A DNA stretch of 64,000 nucleotides from Myxococcota bacterium (GCA_030748735.1 JASMLK010000043.1:1-64000); one strand, 5' to 3'. Shown: positions 1-9,389, numbered from the stretch's first letter. Made by a program: numbers and translations. The notes: a model not told the origin generated them from the letters alone.

Positions 1-693
1 TACGACGCCGAGGGCGAGGTCACCCACCACTTCGACGAATGCGACCTCTATGCCCCGGAGAACCCGGTGCTGCGAACCGAGATGAAGTTCCCCGCGCTCC
101 CCATTGCCGATCATCGCGCAAGCAATCCGTCCTATTGGAGCACGTCGTCCAACTTCGAGGCGCCCTCGGACACCATGGCGAACGCGGACGTTCAGTATCT
201 CGCCACCGTCTACTCGCGTCGCTTCGGGGACATCTTCGTGGTGCGCGCGAAATTCCTCACGGCGCCGAACACCCGCGCCGGTGAACCCCACAGCCTCGCA
301 GGCAAGGACGTACGCCTCTACACGCTATGCACCTACAACATCTGGGCGGGCAGCGCGATCCACTGCATGCTCGAGAACGAGATGCGCGTCGATGACGACG
401 GCTACTACACCCTCATCGTGTCGGACGCCGAACATCGCCCGGCCAACCTCGAGGCCGAAGCGGCCACCTGGATCGACGCCGGTCCCTACCTCGACGGTCA
501 GCTGAGTTGGCGCTTGCTCTACCGCGAGAATCCGATCATTCAGGAGCTGGCACGGGGCGTGAAAGGCAGCGAGGTCACCGAAGACGCTCGCCCCTACGTT
601 CCGGTGGCCATTCCTTGTACCCAGGCCACCTTCGAGGTGGGAGGGTGGCAGGCCTGCCGCGCCGCCAACGAGCAGATGCTGAGCGCGAACTAA
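1..693 (+). CDS. 3' part of an uncharacterised protein with a DUF1214-like C-terminus (partial)
   Basis: The reading frame is open from the first base of the window, so the gene begins upstream and only about 230 C-terminal residues are seen. The last 110 residues hold an aromatic-rich beta pattern, a DDDGYYTLIVSD stretch and ATWIDAGPYLDG. This resembles in layout the DUF1214 C-terminal half of the complete gene at 16635-17945 (DGSFKIVIADRDPG, then NWIDTEGRPFG). The relation is by eye and remote. The function is unknown; DUF1214 proteins are often exported, but the N-terminus is outside the window. The stop codon overlaps the stop of the convergent yaiI-like gene by 3 bases. Confidence 0.5.
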   Translation, partial: YDAEGEVTHHFDECDLYAPENPVLRTEMKFPALPIADHRASNPSYWSTSSNFEAPSDTMANADVQYLATVYSRRFGDIFVVRAKFLTAPNTRAGEPHSLAGKDVRLYTLCTYNIWAGSAIHCMLENEMRVDDDGYYTLIVSDAEHRPANLEAEAATWIDAGPYLDGQLSWRLLYRENPIIQELARGVKGSEVTEDARPYVPVAIPCTQATFEVGGWQACRAANEQMLSAN

Positions 694-1136
694 CGCAAGC
701 CCTGCTGCACCAGCTGATCCAGGCGCGACGAGAACCGCGACCGATCCCTCGCCGACATCGGTGGCGCCCCACCCGACACCGCACCGACCTCGCGCAATTC
801 GCTCTTGAGTTCGCGCATCGCGAGCGCGCTACCGATCATGTCTTCGTCGAACGGGTGGCCATTGCTGCCGAGGACCTTCGCGCCCACTTCGAGGCAACGC
901 GCGGCGAGCGGGATGTCCGAGGTGATCGCGATGTCTCCCGCGCGAATGTTGTCGGCGATCCAGTCATCGGCGACGTCGGGGCCACTTTCCACGACGATCA
1001 TTTCGACACTGCCGCCGGGCGGGACGTTCATGCGCGAGTTGGCCACCAACACGACGTGGACTCCATAACGCGCAGCGACCTGATAGATCTCGTCTTTCAC
1101 GGGGCAAGCATCTGCATCCACGAAGATTTCGATCAA
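690..1136 (-). CDS. YaiI/YqxD family protein (UPF0178, DUF188)
   Basis: A 148-residue protein of the UPF0178 family, a PIN/NYN-like fold with no settled function. The family signature is at the N-terminus (IFVDADACPVKDEI), followed by the conserved ITSDIPLAARCLE and the late PPMSARDRSRF segment, in the usual family length of about 150. I chose the TTG start at 1136: AGGAG lies 6 bases upstream and the protein then begins MIEIFVDADACPVK, as the family does. A GTG at 1172 would add 12 residues that do not look family-like. The gene is convergent with the preceding one and monocistronic. The family call is firm; the role is unknown. Confidence 0.88.
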   Translation of the reverse strand: MIEIFVDADACPVKDEIYQVAARYGVHVVLVANSRMNVPPGGSVEMIVVESGPDVADDWIADNIRAGDIAITSDIPLAARCLEVGAKVLGSNGHPFDEDMIGSALAMRELKSELREVGAVSGGAPPMSARDRSRFSSRLDQLVQQGLR

Positions 1137-1215
1137 TGGCAACTCCTGAAGAGAAAGGGCGTCCCGACTCACGGCCAGGACGCCCTTCTGTACCTCTCGT
1201 GCTGTCGTCTGCGCG

Positions 1216-3312
1216 TTACGCGATGGTCGCGATCAGCGGGGCGATCAGCAGGCTCACGACGCTCATGACCTTGATGAGAATCGCGACGCCGGGGCCCGAG
1301 GTGTCCTTGAAGGGATCGCCGACCGTGTCGCCGATGACCGCAGCCTTGTGGGCTTCGGAACCCTTCGGGTGACCTTCGAGGCCGCCTGCTTCGATGTGCT
1401 TCTTGGCGTTGTCCCAGGCACCACCCGCGTTCGCCATGAAGAGCGAAAGCGATGCACCCACAGCCACCGCACCGGCGAGCATGCCGGCGAGCGCTGCCGG
1501 CCCGAGCACGAAGCCGATGGTGACCGGCGCGAGGATCGCGACCGAACCGGGCAGGATCATCTGCGAGAGCGCGGCCTTCGTCGCGATGTCGACGATGACC
1601 GTACTCTCGGGTTCGGCGTTGCCTTCGCGCAGACCGGGGATCTCGTTGAACTGGCGGATGATCTCGTCGATGATCGCCTGCGCCGCCTTGCCGACGGCCA
1701 TCATCGTGCTCGCACCCACCGCGTAGGGCAGACACGCGCCGATCAAGAGACCCACGAGGATGGGTGCGTCGTCGAGCTTGAGCACGAGTGCTCCGATGCC
1801 CTCGAGTTCGCGCACGTGGTTCACCTCGAGGATGAACGCGGAGAAGAGCGAGAGCACCGTGAGCGTCGCCGAACCGATCGCGAAGCCCTTGCCGATCGCC
1901 GCCGTCGTGTTGCCCACGGCGTCGAGTTCGTCGGTGATGTCGCGCACGTCCTTGCCGAGCTCACTCATCTCGCTGATACCGCCGGCGTTGTCCGCGATCG
2001 GACCGTAGGCGTCGACCGTCATCACGATCGCGGTACCGGCGAGCATGCCGACCGCGCCCATCGCAATGCCGTAGAGGCCCATACCCTCGGGCATCACCGC
2101 GTTGGCGATGAAGCCCACCACCGCGACGATGAAGAGCGATACCACCGTGCTCTCCATGCCGACCGCGAGGCCGGAGATGATGCCCGTACCGGCGCCCGTC
2201 TTCGAAGATTCGGCGACCCGTTCGATGGGGCCCCAGGCGGTGTAGTACTCGGTGACGAGGCCGATCAGCGCACCGCCGATCGCACCCGCCGCCAGCGCGT
2301 ACGGGATCGACATGCTCACGCCGAGGGCGGGCATGATCACGATCGCCGCGATCACCATGATGATCGAGGGCACGACGAGTGCCGCTCGCAACACCATCGC
2401 GGGCGCGCTCTGTCGCATGGCGCGGGCAATGAAGATGCAGACGATGCTGATCGCGAGCCCGAGGCCCGCGAGGAAGATCGGGATCGTGACGGCGAGGAAG
2501 CGCGCTTCCGCGCCCGTCTGGCCGGCGGTGAACATTCCGTCGATGTACTGGCTCTTTGCGGTCAACGCGATCGCCATGGCGGCGACCAGGGCGGCCACCA
2601 GCGATTCGTAGATGTCGGCGCCCATACCCGCGACGTCGCCAACGTTGTCACCGACGTTGTCCGCGATGCCACCGGGGTTGCGCGGATCGTCTTCCGGAAT
2701 GCCCTCGACGACCTTGCCCGCGATGTCGGAACCGACGTCAGCGGCCTTGGTGTAGATGCCGCCGCCCACGCGCGAGAAGAGCGCGATCGACGATGCGCCC
2801 ACGGCGAAGCTGTGGAGCACGGTCGCGAGATGCGGGTCTTCGGCGTAGATGTAGTAGAGAACGCCCAGGCCGAGGACAGCCGTCGACGCAACGAAAAGCC
2901 CCATCACCGCGCCACCGTCGAGTGCCGTGAGGAGCGCGTTGGGCTTCGAACCCTCGCGAGCCGCCTGGCTGGTGCGCACGTTGGCGAAGGTCGCGGCCTT
3001 CATGCCGATGAAGCCACTGAACAGGGAGAGGAACGCGCCGAACAGAAAGCAGAGCCCGGCAAGGTGCCCGAGCGCGAAGTAGAGGAAGATGAAGACGCCC
3101 ACGGAGTACACGGCCAACACCTTGTACTCGCGCATCAGGAACGCCATCGCGCCTTCGCGGATGTACTTCCCGATCATGTTCATCGTCTCCGTGCCTTCGG
3201 GCAGACCCTTCACACGGAAGTAGAAGAAGAAGGCGACGGCGATGCCGACCACGCTCGCAATGAGCGGGGCCATCGTCAGTTGTTGGATCAAATCACTCAT
3301 CTGGCTTTCCAT
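1216..3312 (-). CDS. hppA: Membrane-bound ion-pumping pyrophosphatase, K+-dependent type
   Basis: A 698-residue, very hydrophobic protein with about 16 membrane segments. It couples hydrolysis of cytosolic PPi to export of H+ or Na+ across the inner membrane. Seen: [10 protein letters not shown] at about residues 192-201, the acidic substrate loop [20 protein letters not shown] at 218-237, and [16 protein letters not shown] at 467-482. Known of the family: alanine after GNTT marks K+-dependent enzymes, whereas lysine marks K+-independent ones, so this is called K+-dependent. H+ versus Na+ cannot be decided here. Two starts are possible, ATG at 3312 or ATG at 3300 (MSDLIQQ, preceded by GGAAAG). 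About 550 non-coding bases lie upstream. Confidence 0.96.
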   Translation of the reverse strand: MESQMSDLIQQLTMAPLIASVVGIAVAFFFYFRVKGLPEGTETMNMIGKYIREGAMAFLMREYKVLAVYSVGVFIFLYFALGHLAGLCFLFGAFLSLFSGFIGMKAATFANVRTSQAAREGSKPNALLTALDGGAVMGLFVASTAVLGLGVLYYIYAEDPHLATVLHSFAVGASSIALFSRVGGGIYTKAADVGSDIAGKVVEGIPEDDPRNPGGIADNVGDNVGDVAGMGADIYESLVAALVAAMAIALTAKSQYIDGMFTAGQTGAEARFLAVTIPIFLAGLGLAISIVCIFIARAMRQSAPAMVLRAALVVPSIIMVIAAIVIMPALGVSMSIPYALAAGAIGGALIGLVTEYYTAWGPIERVAESSKTGAGTGIISGLAVGMESTVVSLFIVAVVGFIANAVMPEGMGLYGIAMGAVGMLAGTAIVMTVDAYGPIADNAGGISEMSELGKDVRDITDELDAVGNTTAAIGKGFAIGSATLTVLSLFSAFILEVNHVRELEGIGALVLKLDDAPILVGLLIGACLPYAVGASTMMAVGKAAQAIIDEIIRQFNEIPGLREGNAEPESTVIVDIATKAALSQMILPGSVAILAPVTIGFVLGPAALAGMLAGAVAVGASLSLFMANAGGAWDNAKKHIEAGGLEGHPKGSEAHKAAVIGDTVGDPFKDTSGPGVAILIKVMSVVSLLIAPLIATIA

Positions 3313-3862
3313 CCTGTCAGGCTATCGGGAGCCGTACCGGGGGGACGGCTCCACGCTTCTGTGCAGTCGGTGCAATCGGTTTGGTCTTGGAGGGGCTGTG
3401 GGAGGCGGAGGACCGGGCGGCGTGCGATTCGCGCAGATCGATCCGCAACGGTCTGGATCGTGGACTGGGCCGAAGCCCGGTTGCGACGCCGGATCGAAAT
3501 TCGACTGAACCTCGATCGATCCCGCTGGTCTCGCTTGGGTCTGGCATGGGTTTGCGGGGGTGGCTCGCGGGGGACCAGCGTTGCTGTGGGGCCGCCGATC
3601 CCGGGGCAGTGATTAGCGAGTCCCGCAGGGACGAGCAAGCAATTTGCCTTGTTTTTTCGGGCCGTTGCCGTGTCACCGCGGGTCGTGGAAGGCCGCTGTG
3701 CTGGCTCCGTCGGCACCCCTTCACAGGCGCGCCGGTGCGTCGGTAAGTGCCCGAATTCTGGAGGGGATGCCGCGCGCGACGACTCGGTATGCTGGCGGCG
3801 CCGCAGGCCGGCCGACCGGGCCGTGGCGCCCCGACATCCGCCACCAGGGGAGATCGCACGAC
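3313..3862. other. 550-base intergenic region between hppA and the EthD-like gene
   Basis: I find no gene here; frames on either strand give low-complexity arginine- and proline-rich translations typical of GC-rich non-coding DNA. It should hold the promoter of hppA on the minus strand and that of the EthD-like gene on the plus strand, but no convincing -35/-10 pair could be picked. The only structured element is the hairpin and T-run near 3620-3658, listed separately. A good ribosome binding site (AGGGGAGA) precedes the ATG at 3863. Confidence 0.6.
3617..3658 (+). repeat. Small hairpin followed by a T-run; possible interspersed repeat or terminator
   Basis: GTCCC-gca-GGGAC (3620-3632) is followed by an imperfect inverted repeat CAAGCAA/TTGCCTTG and then six T residues (3652-3657). 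No plus-strand gene ends just upstream, so a terminator role is doubtful. It may instead be a dispersed REP-like unit of this genome. Only one copy was noticed in the window. Confidence 0.3.
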
Positions 3863-4555
3863 ATGGAGAAGCTGGTCTATCTGACGTTCCCGGCCGAGGG
3901 CTTCGACCCCGTCGCCTACCGCGACCGGCTGCTCTCGGAGGCCGCGCCCAAGATCCTCGCGGCGGGGGCACGTGGCCTCAACATCTGCGTGAACGACCTC
4001 CAGGAGGAAATCCCCCGCCCGATCATCCTGCTGGGGATCGGGGCGAGTCTCGGTGCCGCGGTTTCGATCTGGATGGATTCCCTCGACGACCGCGCCCCCA
4101 TCGAAGCCGCCCTCACCGAGCAGGGCGAGGGACTCGAGGGCTACCTGGTGACGGAATCGATTCCCCAGGCCTGCACCGATCGCGACTGGTCCGACGGCGA
4201 ACGCAGCCCCGGCCTCACCCACTTCACCTGGTTCGAAAAGGCCAAGGGGGTGAGCGACGAAGACTTCTTCTACAACTGGTTCGAAGTTCACACGCCCTTT
4301 TCGTTCGACCTGCATCCGTTGCGCTGGGAGTACGTGCGCAACGCGGTCGCACGACCGGTCACCCAAGACGCGCCCCCGATCCGCGCAATCGTGGCCGAGC
4401 GGTTTCGGGAGATTCGCGACTACACGGACCCCGAGCGATTGTTCGGTAGCCCCGAGGTGCTGAAGCAGAGCGCCGAAGAGGCCGGCGACTACGGCAACCC
4501 CGAGGCCATGCACTCCCTGCCGATGTCGGAGTACATCCTTCGCTCACTTGCGTGA
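3863..4555 (+). CDS. EthD/dimeric alpha-beta barrel domain protein
   Basis: A 230-residue protein, probably cytosolic, with two ferredoxin-like halves. The second half carries the clearest EthD-like segment (THFTWFEKAKGVSDEDF then FYNWFEVHTPFSFDLHP, residues about 125-160), where a conserved F-x-N-W-x-x-x-H pattern is typical of this superfamily. EthD-type proteins are small accessory or degradative proteins with no common chemistry. The start at 3863 is fixed by an AGGGGAGA ribosome binding site about 11 bases upstream; the frame stays open further 5' but that part is arginine-rich noise. Next to it, on the opposite strand, is a broken creatininase gene. The substrate cannot be named. Confidence 0.6.
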   Translation: MEKLVYLTFPAEGFDPVAYRDRLLSEAAPKILAAGARGLNICVNDLQEEIPRPIILLGIGASLGAAVSIWMDSLDDRAPIEAALTEQGEGLEGYLVTESIPQACTDRDWSDGERSPGLTHFTWFEKAKGVSDEDFFYNWFEVHTPFSFDLHPLRWEYVRNAVARPVTQDAPPIRAIVAERFREIRDYTDPERLFGSPEVLKQSAEEAGDYGNPEAMHSLPMSEYILRSLA

Positions 4556-4564
4556 GTCGGTGCG

Positions 4565-5207
4565 CTAGCCGCGCGTGCCCACGAGTTCGGCCATCAACTC
4601 GAGCGCTTCGTCCTGGTTGGTCGCGATGGTGGGGCCAGTGAACGAGTCGTGGAGCGCCGCCCTGAAGTGGCGCAACAAGGCGGACAGTGCCGTGATGCCT
4701 GCACCGGGAGCTTCGTCACGCTCCTCGCCTTTTTCTGCCAGCCAACGCGCGACATCGCGCCGCGGCGAATCCTTGTAGTCGGGATCGATCAACTCGGGAT
4801 GCAGAGCGAGCAGCTGACTCGTTTCCACGAGCCCGCCGTGGGTGCCGCCCTTGAAGTCTTCCGGCTCGACACCCGGCAGATGCCCCAGCACATGATCGAG
4901 TTCCGACCCCGTCACCTCGAGACGGGTCAGCATCAAGGAGAACAAGCCAGCCAGCTGGATGCCGCAGGCTTTCGACACGGCGTCGCATGCGCTTTCGATC
5001 GCGCTGGCTTTCAGGGAGCCGCGCCACCGCGCGTTCTGCAAGCCCCTCCCCTTCCAGCGCGTCGGCGCAGAGCGGAAGATGCGGGCCATGCACTTCGAGG
5101 GGCGAACACGTGACGAGCACGACGGCCCGCTCGCGGTCGATCTCGTCGAAGCGCTTCTTGGTGATGTGTTGCCAGCGAAGGATTTCGGGGGCCGTTGCGT
5201 TCGTCAT
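4565..5207 (-). pseudogene. Creatininase-family amidohydrolase, broken by an internal deletion and frame change
   Basis: The 5' part reads, in one frame from ATG at 5207, as a good creatininase start ending in the metal motif EVHGPHLPLCAD and then LAERAVARLPES. The 3' part, in another frame from about 5035 to 4565, resumes with AIESACDAVSKACGIQ and continues through LDHVLGHLPGVEPEDF and THGGLVETS to a normal end. In intact family members 50-60 residues separate these blocks, including the HGG motif that supplies a metal-ligand histidine. That middle is missing and the frames no longer match. The product would be non-functional. GAGG precedes the start. The neighbouring fragment at 5270-5509 is also a hydrolase remnant. 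Confidence 0.8.
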
Positions 5208-5269
5208 GGAAGGCCTCGTCGCTCGAACTCGATCGCGGAAACGTCGCAGGGCCGCCCCGAGAAATCGAA

Positions 5270-5509
5270 TCAGTCGGCGGCGCGGATCGCCTGCCCCGGA
5301 GTGGCGCCTTCGACCAGCTGGCCATCGAAGACCACGAACCGTCCACCGACGAGCACGTAGGGAATGCCTTCGGAGTACTGCAACGAGTCTTCGAAGGTGG
5401 CGCGGTCGCGCACGTTTTCGGGATCGAACAAGGTGAGGTCGGCGTCGGCCCAACCGCCGACGAGCACACACAACACAAGGACGAAAAGAGCGAACACGCG
5501 GTGCAACAT
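5270..5509 (-). pseudogene. C-terminal tail of an N-acyl-D-amino-acid deacylase-type amidohydrolase behind a leader-like N-terminus
   Basis: This 79-residue frame is a patchwork. Residues from about 20 on (DADLTLFDPENVRDRATF, then SEGIPYVLVGGRFVVFDGQ and GATPGQAIR) match the closing beta-sandwich of D-aminoacylase-type amidohydrolases, which are normally 500-580 residues long. The first 19 residues (MLHRVFALFVLVLCVLVGG) look like a signal peptide and are not part of that fold. The metal-binding TIM barrel is absent, so it cannot be an enzyme. It lies 3 bases from the asnB stop codon. Whether the in-frame leader-tail fusion is expressed and exported is unknown. Confidence 0.7.
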
Positions 5510-5512
5510 GGT

Positions 5513-7444
5513 TCAGCCCGAAATGCCGAAGCGCTCGTGCATGAGCGTGAAGCTCACGATGCGGTTCAAGAAGGTGTCGCGCATGTTGCTGTCGATCGGC
5601 GTATCGCCGGTGAAGGAATCGAGCATCCCGCGAACCATGGCGGGGTCGAAGATCAGCTGCTCGTCCAGCAGCTTCGACTGGACCACGTCCATGTAGAGTT
5701 CGTCGAGCGCATCGTTCTCCCCCTCCTTCGCGGGTGGCGTCGAGAACGGGTGCTTCTCACGGTTGTAGACCGGGTCGATGATCACGTCCTTCGCGGCTTC
5801 ACGCAGCACGTGCTTTTCCCGCATGCCGTTGATCTTCATGCGGATCGGCGTTCCAGCACAGAACTCGGCCACGACCGTGTCGAGGAACGGCACCCGGCCC
5901 TCGATCGAATGGGCCATCTCCATCCGATCACTCAGGAATGTGAGGATGAAGTTGGGCAGGTGGATGCGCGACCACGTATAGAGGGATTGATTCAGGGGGT
6001 CGCGACCTTCGAGACGCTCTCGAATCGGGAGACGTCCGAGCGTCGAGAGAATCGGGTTGATGCCCGCGACCTGTTCCGCAAATTCCTTGCGGAAGATCGC
6101 GGTGGTCTCGTGACCCATCAACGAAAAGACGTGCATCCACGACGGCACGAAACCGAGCAGGCGCTTCACGGGGTCGAGGATTGGGAGCGATTCCTGCTCG
6201 TCAGGTACGAAGCCGGGGACGGCCTTGTTGCTTTCCTGCATCTCACCGAGGAGCTTCGCGACGATTTCCGGGTCCTGGCCCTCACTGTTGTAGAGCAGGA
6301 CATCCCGGCGAAACGGCGGGTAGCCACCGAGCATCTCATCGGCACCCTCCCCGGTGAAGACCACCTTGATGCCCGAATCGCGCACCTCGCGGCTGAGCAG
6401 ATACTTCGCCACGCCATGCCCATTGATGAAAGGTGTTTCCGAATGCCAGACCGCATCGCTGTAGGCGTCCGCGAGATCGCGGCTCGTCACCGGCACCGGA
6501 TGGAAGGTGGAACCGCAAAACTCGGCCTGTTCTCTGGCCAGCTGTGACTCGTCGAAGAGGTCGTCGTCGAAGCAGAGGGTGTAGGCCCGGATCGGGCGAT
6601 CCATCATCTGCTGCGCCAGTCCCAACACCGAACACGAATCGATGCCACCGCTCAGGTACGACGCCACCTCGACGTCGGCCACCAGGCGCTCGCGCACCGC
6701 ATCGCCCAGGGCCTCGCGAAAACCGTCGACGACTTCCTCGTCGGTGCGATCGTCGCGGGCGAGTTCTTCTGCGGTCGGGAATTCCTGGTCCCAATAGGGA
6801 TAGGTCGACACCTCGCCGCGGTGGGCGACCGCATAGTGCCCGGGCGGCACGGTATAGATGCCGTCGAAGAGCGAACGCGATTGAGGCCGGAACATGTAGG
6901 CCTCTTGCTGCACGGCCTCGTAGTTCCAGCGCGCGGGAACACCCAGCGCGAGCAGCGACTTGATCTCCGACGCGAAGTAGATGCCGCCTTCGTGCACCGT
7001 GTAGAAGAGCGGCTTGATGCCGAAGCGATCGCGGATCGCGAACATCAGGCGGTTCTTGCGGTCAGCGATCACCGCCGCGAACTCACCGCGCAGATGCTTG
7101 CCGAGGTGCATGCCGTCACGGTGGTAGAGGTGAAGGGCGATCTCGCTGTCGGAATCCGTCTGGAAGACGTAGCCCTGCGACTTCAGTTCCTCGCGGATGC
7201 CGCGGTAGCCGTAGAACTCACCGTTCACGACCATCTGCACGTCACCCGACGCGTTCGACATCGGCTGCGCACCGTTGTCGAGGCCGATGATCGAAAGGCG
7301 CGTGTGCCCCAGGAACCAGCGGCCGTCGGGAGCGACCCACTTGCCACGTGAATCCGGACCGCGGTGATGGATCGCCTCGAGTGACGCATCGAGCCTCGCA
7401 TCATCGACCGCGCGCTCGAGCATACCTCCCACGAAACCGCACAT
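5513..7444 (-). CDS. asnB: Asparagine synthase (glutamine-hydrolysing)
   Basis: A 643-residue cytosolic class II amidotransferase that makes asparagine from aspartate, ATP and glutamine. Seen: the N-terminal nucleophile Cys2 (MCGFVGG), the glutaminase domain to about residue 215 (HHRGPDSRG, RLSIIGLDNGAQPM, VNGEFYGY), and the synthetase domain with PP-loop SGGIDS at 265-270 and FTGEGADEMLGGYP further on. Length and order are those of AsnB. Some relatives amidate other carboxylates in biosynthetic clusters, but no such cluster is next to it. The start at 7444 is the only one that leaves Cys2 exposed. A GST gene lies 48 bases upstream on the same strand. Confidence 0.94.
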   Translation of the reverse strand: MCGFVGGMLERAVDDARLDASLEAIHHRGPDSRGKWVAPDGRWFLGHTRLSIIGLDNGAQPMSNASGDVQMVVNGEFYGYRGIREELKSQGYVFQTDSDSEIALHLYHRDGMHLGKHLRGEFAAVIADRKNRLMFAIRDRFGIKPLFYTVHEGGIYFASEIKSLLALGVPARWNYEAVQQEAYMFRPQSRSLFDGIYTVPPGHYAVAHRGEVSTYPYWDQEFPTAEELARDDRTDEEVVDGFREALGDAVRERLVADVEVASYLSGGIDSCSVLGLAQQMMDRPIRAYTLCFDDDLFDESQLAREQAEFCGSTFHPVPVTSRDLADAYSDAVWHSETPFINGHGVAKYLLSREVRDSGIKVVFTGEGADEMLGGYPPFRRDVLLYNSEGQDPEIVAKLLGEMQESNKAVPGFVPDEQESLPILDPVKRLLGFVPSWMHVFSLMGHETTAIFRKEFAEQVAGINPILSTLGRLPIRERLEGRDPLNQSLYTWSRIHLPNFILTFLSDRMEMAHSIEGRVPFLDTVVAEFCAGTPIRMKINGMREKHVLREAAKDVIIDPVYNREKHPFSTPPAKEGENDALDELYMDVVQSKLLDEQLIFDPAMVRGMLDSFTGDTPIDSNMRDTFLNRIVSFTLMHERFGISG

Positions 7445-7492
7445 GGCAATATCTCCCGGGTTGAACGGATGACCTCGCTCGAGCCTATCCCT

Positions 7493-8170
7493 CTATGCAA
7501 GATCCGCCGGCTCTTTGATCACTTTCTTGCAGATGGTGAGGTTCGGTCGATACGACGGCCGCTCCGAAACCCTGTCGACGAGACCGTTGAGCCCTGGCCA
7601 GGCCAGAAAGCTCTTGCGGCCCGCCACGAGTTCGCAGTTGATGAGCTGATTCGCGACCGCGATGTCGGCGATCGAAAAGGTGTTGTCGACCAGGTAATCG
7701 TTCGAACCGAGTTCGACCTCGAAGTAGTCGAGGAAGCGCGGAAGCGTTTCCTTCAAGGTCTTGCGCGCGGTGTCGAGGTCGGGTTCCTGCTTCATGAACA
7801 TCGGAAACGCGATCGGACGGAAAAGGCCCATCCCCATGGTGCCTGCGAAGTCGGTGTCGGCGAACTCCTCATACCAGAGCGCACGGCCGTAGGAAAACGC
7901 GTCCTTGGGATAGAGCGCGGGCTCGGGTACGGCGCGCTCGGCGAACGCACAGATCGCGGACGAATCGGGGATCACCCCCTGCGGGCCTTCCGCGCTCACG
8001 TCGCGGTCGCGCAGTGCCGGCATGCGACCGGCGGGGTTGATTTCCCTGAACCAGTCCGGAATCGGCATCGGGACGTTTTCGATTTCGAAGTCGATTCCCT
8101 TCTCGCGCAAGACGACGTCGGCCTTGCGAACGAAAGGAGAAAGAGGGGCGCCGTAGAGAACGAGATCCAT
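7493..8170 (-). CDS. Glutathione S-transferase family protein
   Basis: 225 residues with the two-domain GST layout. The N-terminal thioredoxin-like domain begins MDLVLYGAPLSPFVRKADVV, with the conserved loop proline seen as INPAGRMPALRD near residue 55 and a PDSSAICAFAE glutathione-binding segment. The C-terminal helical domain carries the N-capping motif FSIADIAVANQL. Such enzymes conjugate or isomerise electrophiles with glutathione; the substrate is unknown. The frame is open 28 codons further upstream, but ATG at 8170 gives the family start. The gene is divergent from a nitroreductase, with 119 bases between the starts. Confidence 0.87.
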   Translation of the reverse strand: MDLVLYGAPLSPFVRKADVVLREKGIDFEIENVPMPIPDWFREINPAGRMPALRDRDVSAEGPQGVIPDSSAICAFAERAVPEPALYPKDAFSYGRALWYEEFADTDFAGTMGMGLFRPIAFPMFMKQEPDLDTARKTLKETLPRFLDYFEVELGSNDYLVDNTFSIADIAVANQLINCELVAGRKSFLAWPGLNGLVDRVSERPSYRPNLTICKKVIKEPADLA

Positions 8171-8289
8171 GGTCCGGGGACTCCAGTACGAGGGTCTGGC
8201 AGGACCCTCTGGGTTTAGCACTCTGTCGATTCGCGCCCACTCGCGTGACGGCACGCGAACAGCGCGCCGACATTGCCCTGGAGCAACCC

Positions 8290-8967
8290 ATGAGCCTGCT
8301 CGATCTCAGCCCCGACGAAGTCCTCACCACCACCCGCGCGGTTCGCAAGCGCCTCGACTACGACCGCAAGGTCGAACGCAAGACGATCGAAGACTGCCTG
8401 CGTATCGCCCTGCAAGCACCCAACGGCGGTAACATGAACAGCTGGCGTTGGATCGTGATCGACGACCCGGCACTGATCGCCAGGGTCGCCGACCTCTATC
8501 GCGGCGGTATGGACGACTACATCTCGACCTTCGACGAAGCGGGCTACCCGGGCGCAGGCGTGGAAGGCGCAGACCGGATCGAAACGTCGACCATGCACCT
8601 GCGCGAGAACTTCCATCGCCTCCCCGCTTTGCTGCTCCCCCTGATCCCCGGACGCACCGACGGCGACGGTGGCCCGGGGCACGTCTTCTATCAGGCGTCG
8701 CAGTGGGGTTCAGTGATCCAGGCCGTCTGGAGTTTCATGCTCGCACTACGCACGCGGGGGCTGGGCAGTGCGTGGACCACTGCCCATCTCTGGCGCGAAC
8801 GCGAGCTCGCCGAGTTGCTCGGCGTCCCGCATGAGATCTACATGCAGGTCGGCCTCTTCCCCATAGCCTACACCCTTGGCACCGACTTCAAGCCTGCCCA
8901 TCGCGAACCGATCGAGCAGGTCGTGGGGTGGAATGGTTTCGCACCCGGAGGCGCGGAAGGCTCGTAA
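8290..8967 (+). CDS. Nitroreductase family (FMN) oxidoreductase
   Basis: A 225-residue protein with the nitroreductase fold. The N-terminal phosphate-binding segment RAVRKRLDYDRKV is followed by ALQAPNGGNMNSWRWIVI, matching the FMN-contacting S/P-N-x-Q-x-W-x-F region of the family, and by GLGSAWTTAHLWRE in the second half. Family members use NAD(P)H and FMN to reduce nitro groups, quinones or enones; the substrate here is not predictable. ATG at 8290 follows GGAG; an earlier ATG at 8245 would add residues unlike the family. Its stop overlaps the start of the SnoaL-like gene, so the two are translationally coupled. Confidence 0.88.
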   Translation: MSLLDLSPDEVLTTTRAVRKRLDYDRKVERKTIEDCLRIALQAPNGGNMNSWRWIVIDDPALIARVADLYRGGMDDYISTFDEAGYPGAGVEGADRIETSTMHLRENFHRLPALLLPLIPGRTDGDGGPGHVFYQASQWGSVIQAVWSFMLALRTRGLGSAWTTAHLWRERELAELLGVPHEIYMQVGLFPIAYTLGTDFKPAHREPIEQVVGWNGFAPGGAEGS

Positions 8968-9383
8968 TGATGAAGAACAAAGAAGCCGTACAGACGCTCT
9001 TCGAAAACCTCTGGACCAACCCCGACCTGGCCCGTTCGGTCTGCACCGAAGACGTCACCTGGGTCACGACTCGCTCGATGCCGATCCCCGGCAACGAAAG
9101 CAGCGTCGAACACGTGGGCTGGGTGGCCGTCAAGAACGTCGCCGACAGCGGCAAGGACAGCGACACGGGCTACGTCCCGGAAACGCTTTCCTACGATCAG
9201 CAGCGCTACCTCGACGCCGAAGACGATCACGTCGTCTATCAATTCACCATGAAGTGCAAGACGAAGACGGGGCGCGACTACATCAACGACTATCTCTTCC
9301 TGGTGAAGCTGCGCGACGGCAAGGTCTGTCACATGCAGGAATACTGGGATTCGAAGCAGGCCTTCGACCTGCTCTTTGGATAA
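8967..9383 (+). CDS. SnoaL/NTF2-like protein
   Basis: A 138-residue alpha+beta cone protein. It has an N-terminal helical start (MMKNKEAVQTLFENLWTNPD), a central beta region and the closing strand KVCHMQEYWDSKQAFDLLF, where W-D-S in the last strand is common in SnoaL-like proteins. No catalytic triad of a characterised subfamily is evident, so cyclase, isomerase or binding roles are all possible. It begins at the stop of the nitroreductase (TAATGATG; the start may be 8967 or 8970) and is followed 6 bases later by a thioesterase gene. The three probably form one transcript. Confidence 0.65.
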   Translation: MMKNKEAVQTLFENLWTNPDLARSVCTEDVTWVTTRSMPIPGNESSVEHVGWVAVKNVADSGKDSDTGYVPETLSYDQQRYLDAEDDHVVYQFTMKCKTKTGRDYINDYLFLVKLRDGKVCHMQEYWDSKQAFDLLFG

Positions 9384-9389
9384 CCGACC

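Noticed and set aside
1348-3612. A 754-residue open frame on the plus strand opposite hppA
   Set aside because: It is the antisense shadow of a strongly conserved pyrophosphatase gene and is extremely rich in His, Arg, Asp and Glu, as expected for antisense frames in GC-rich DNA.
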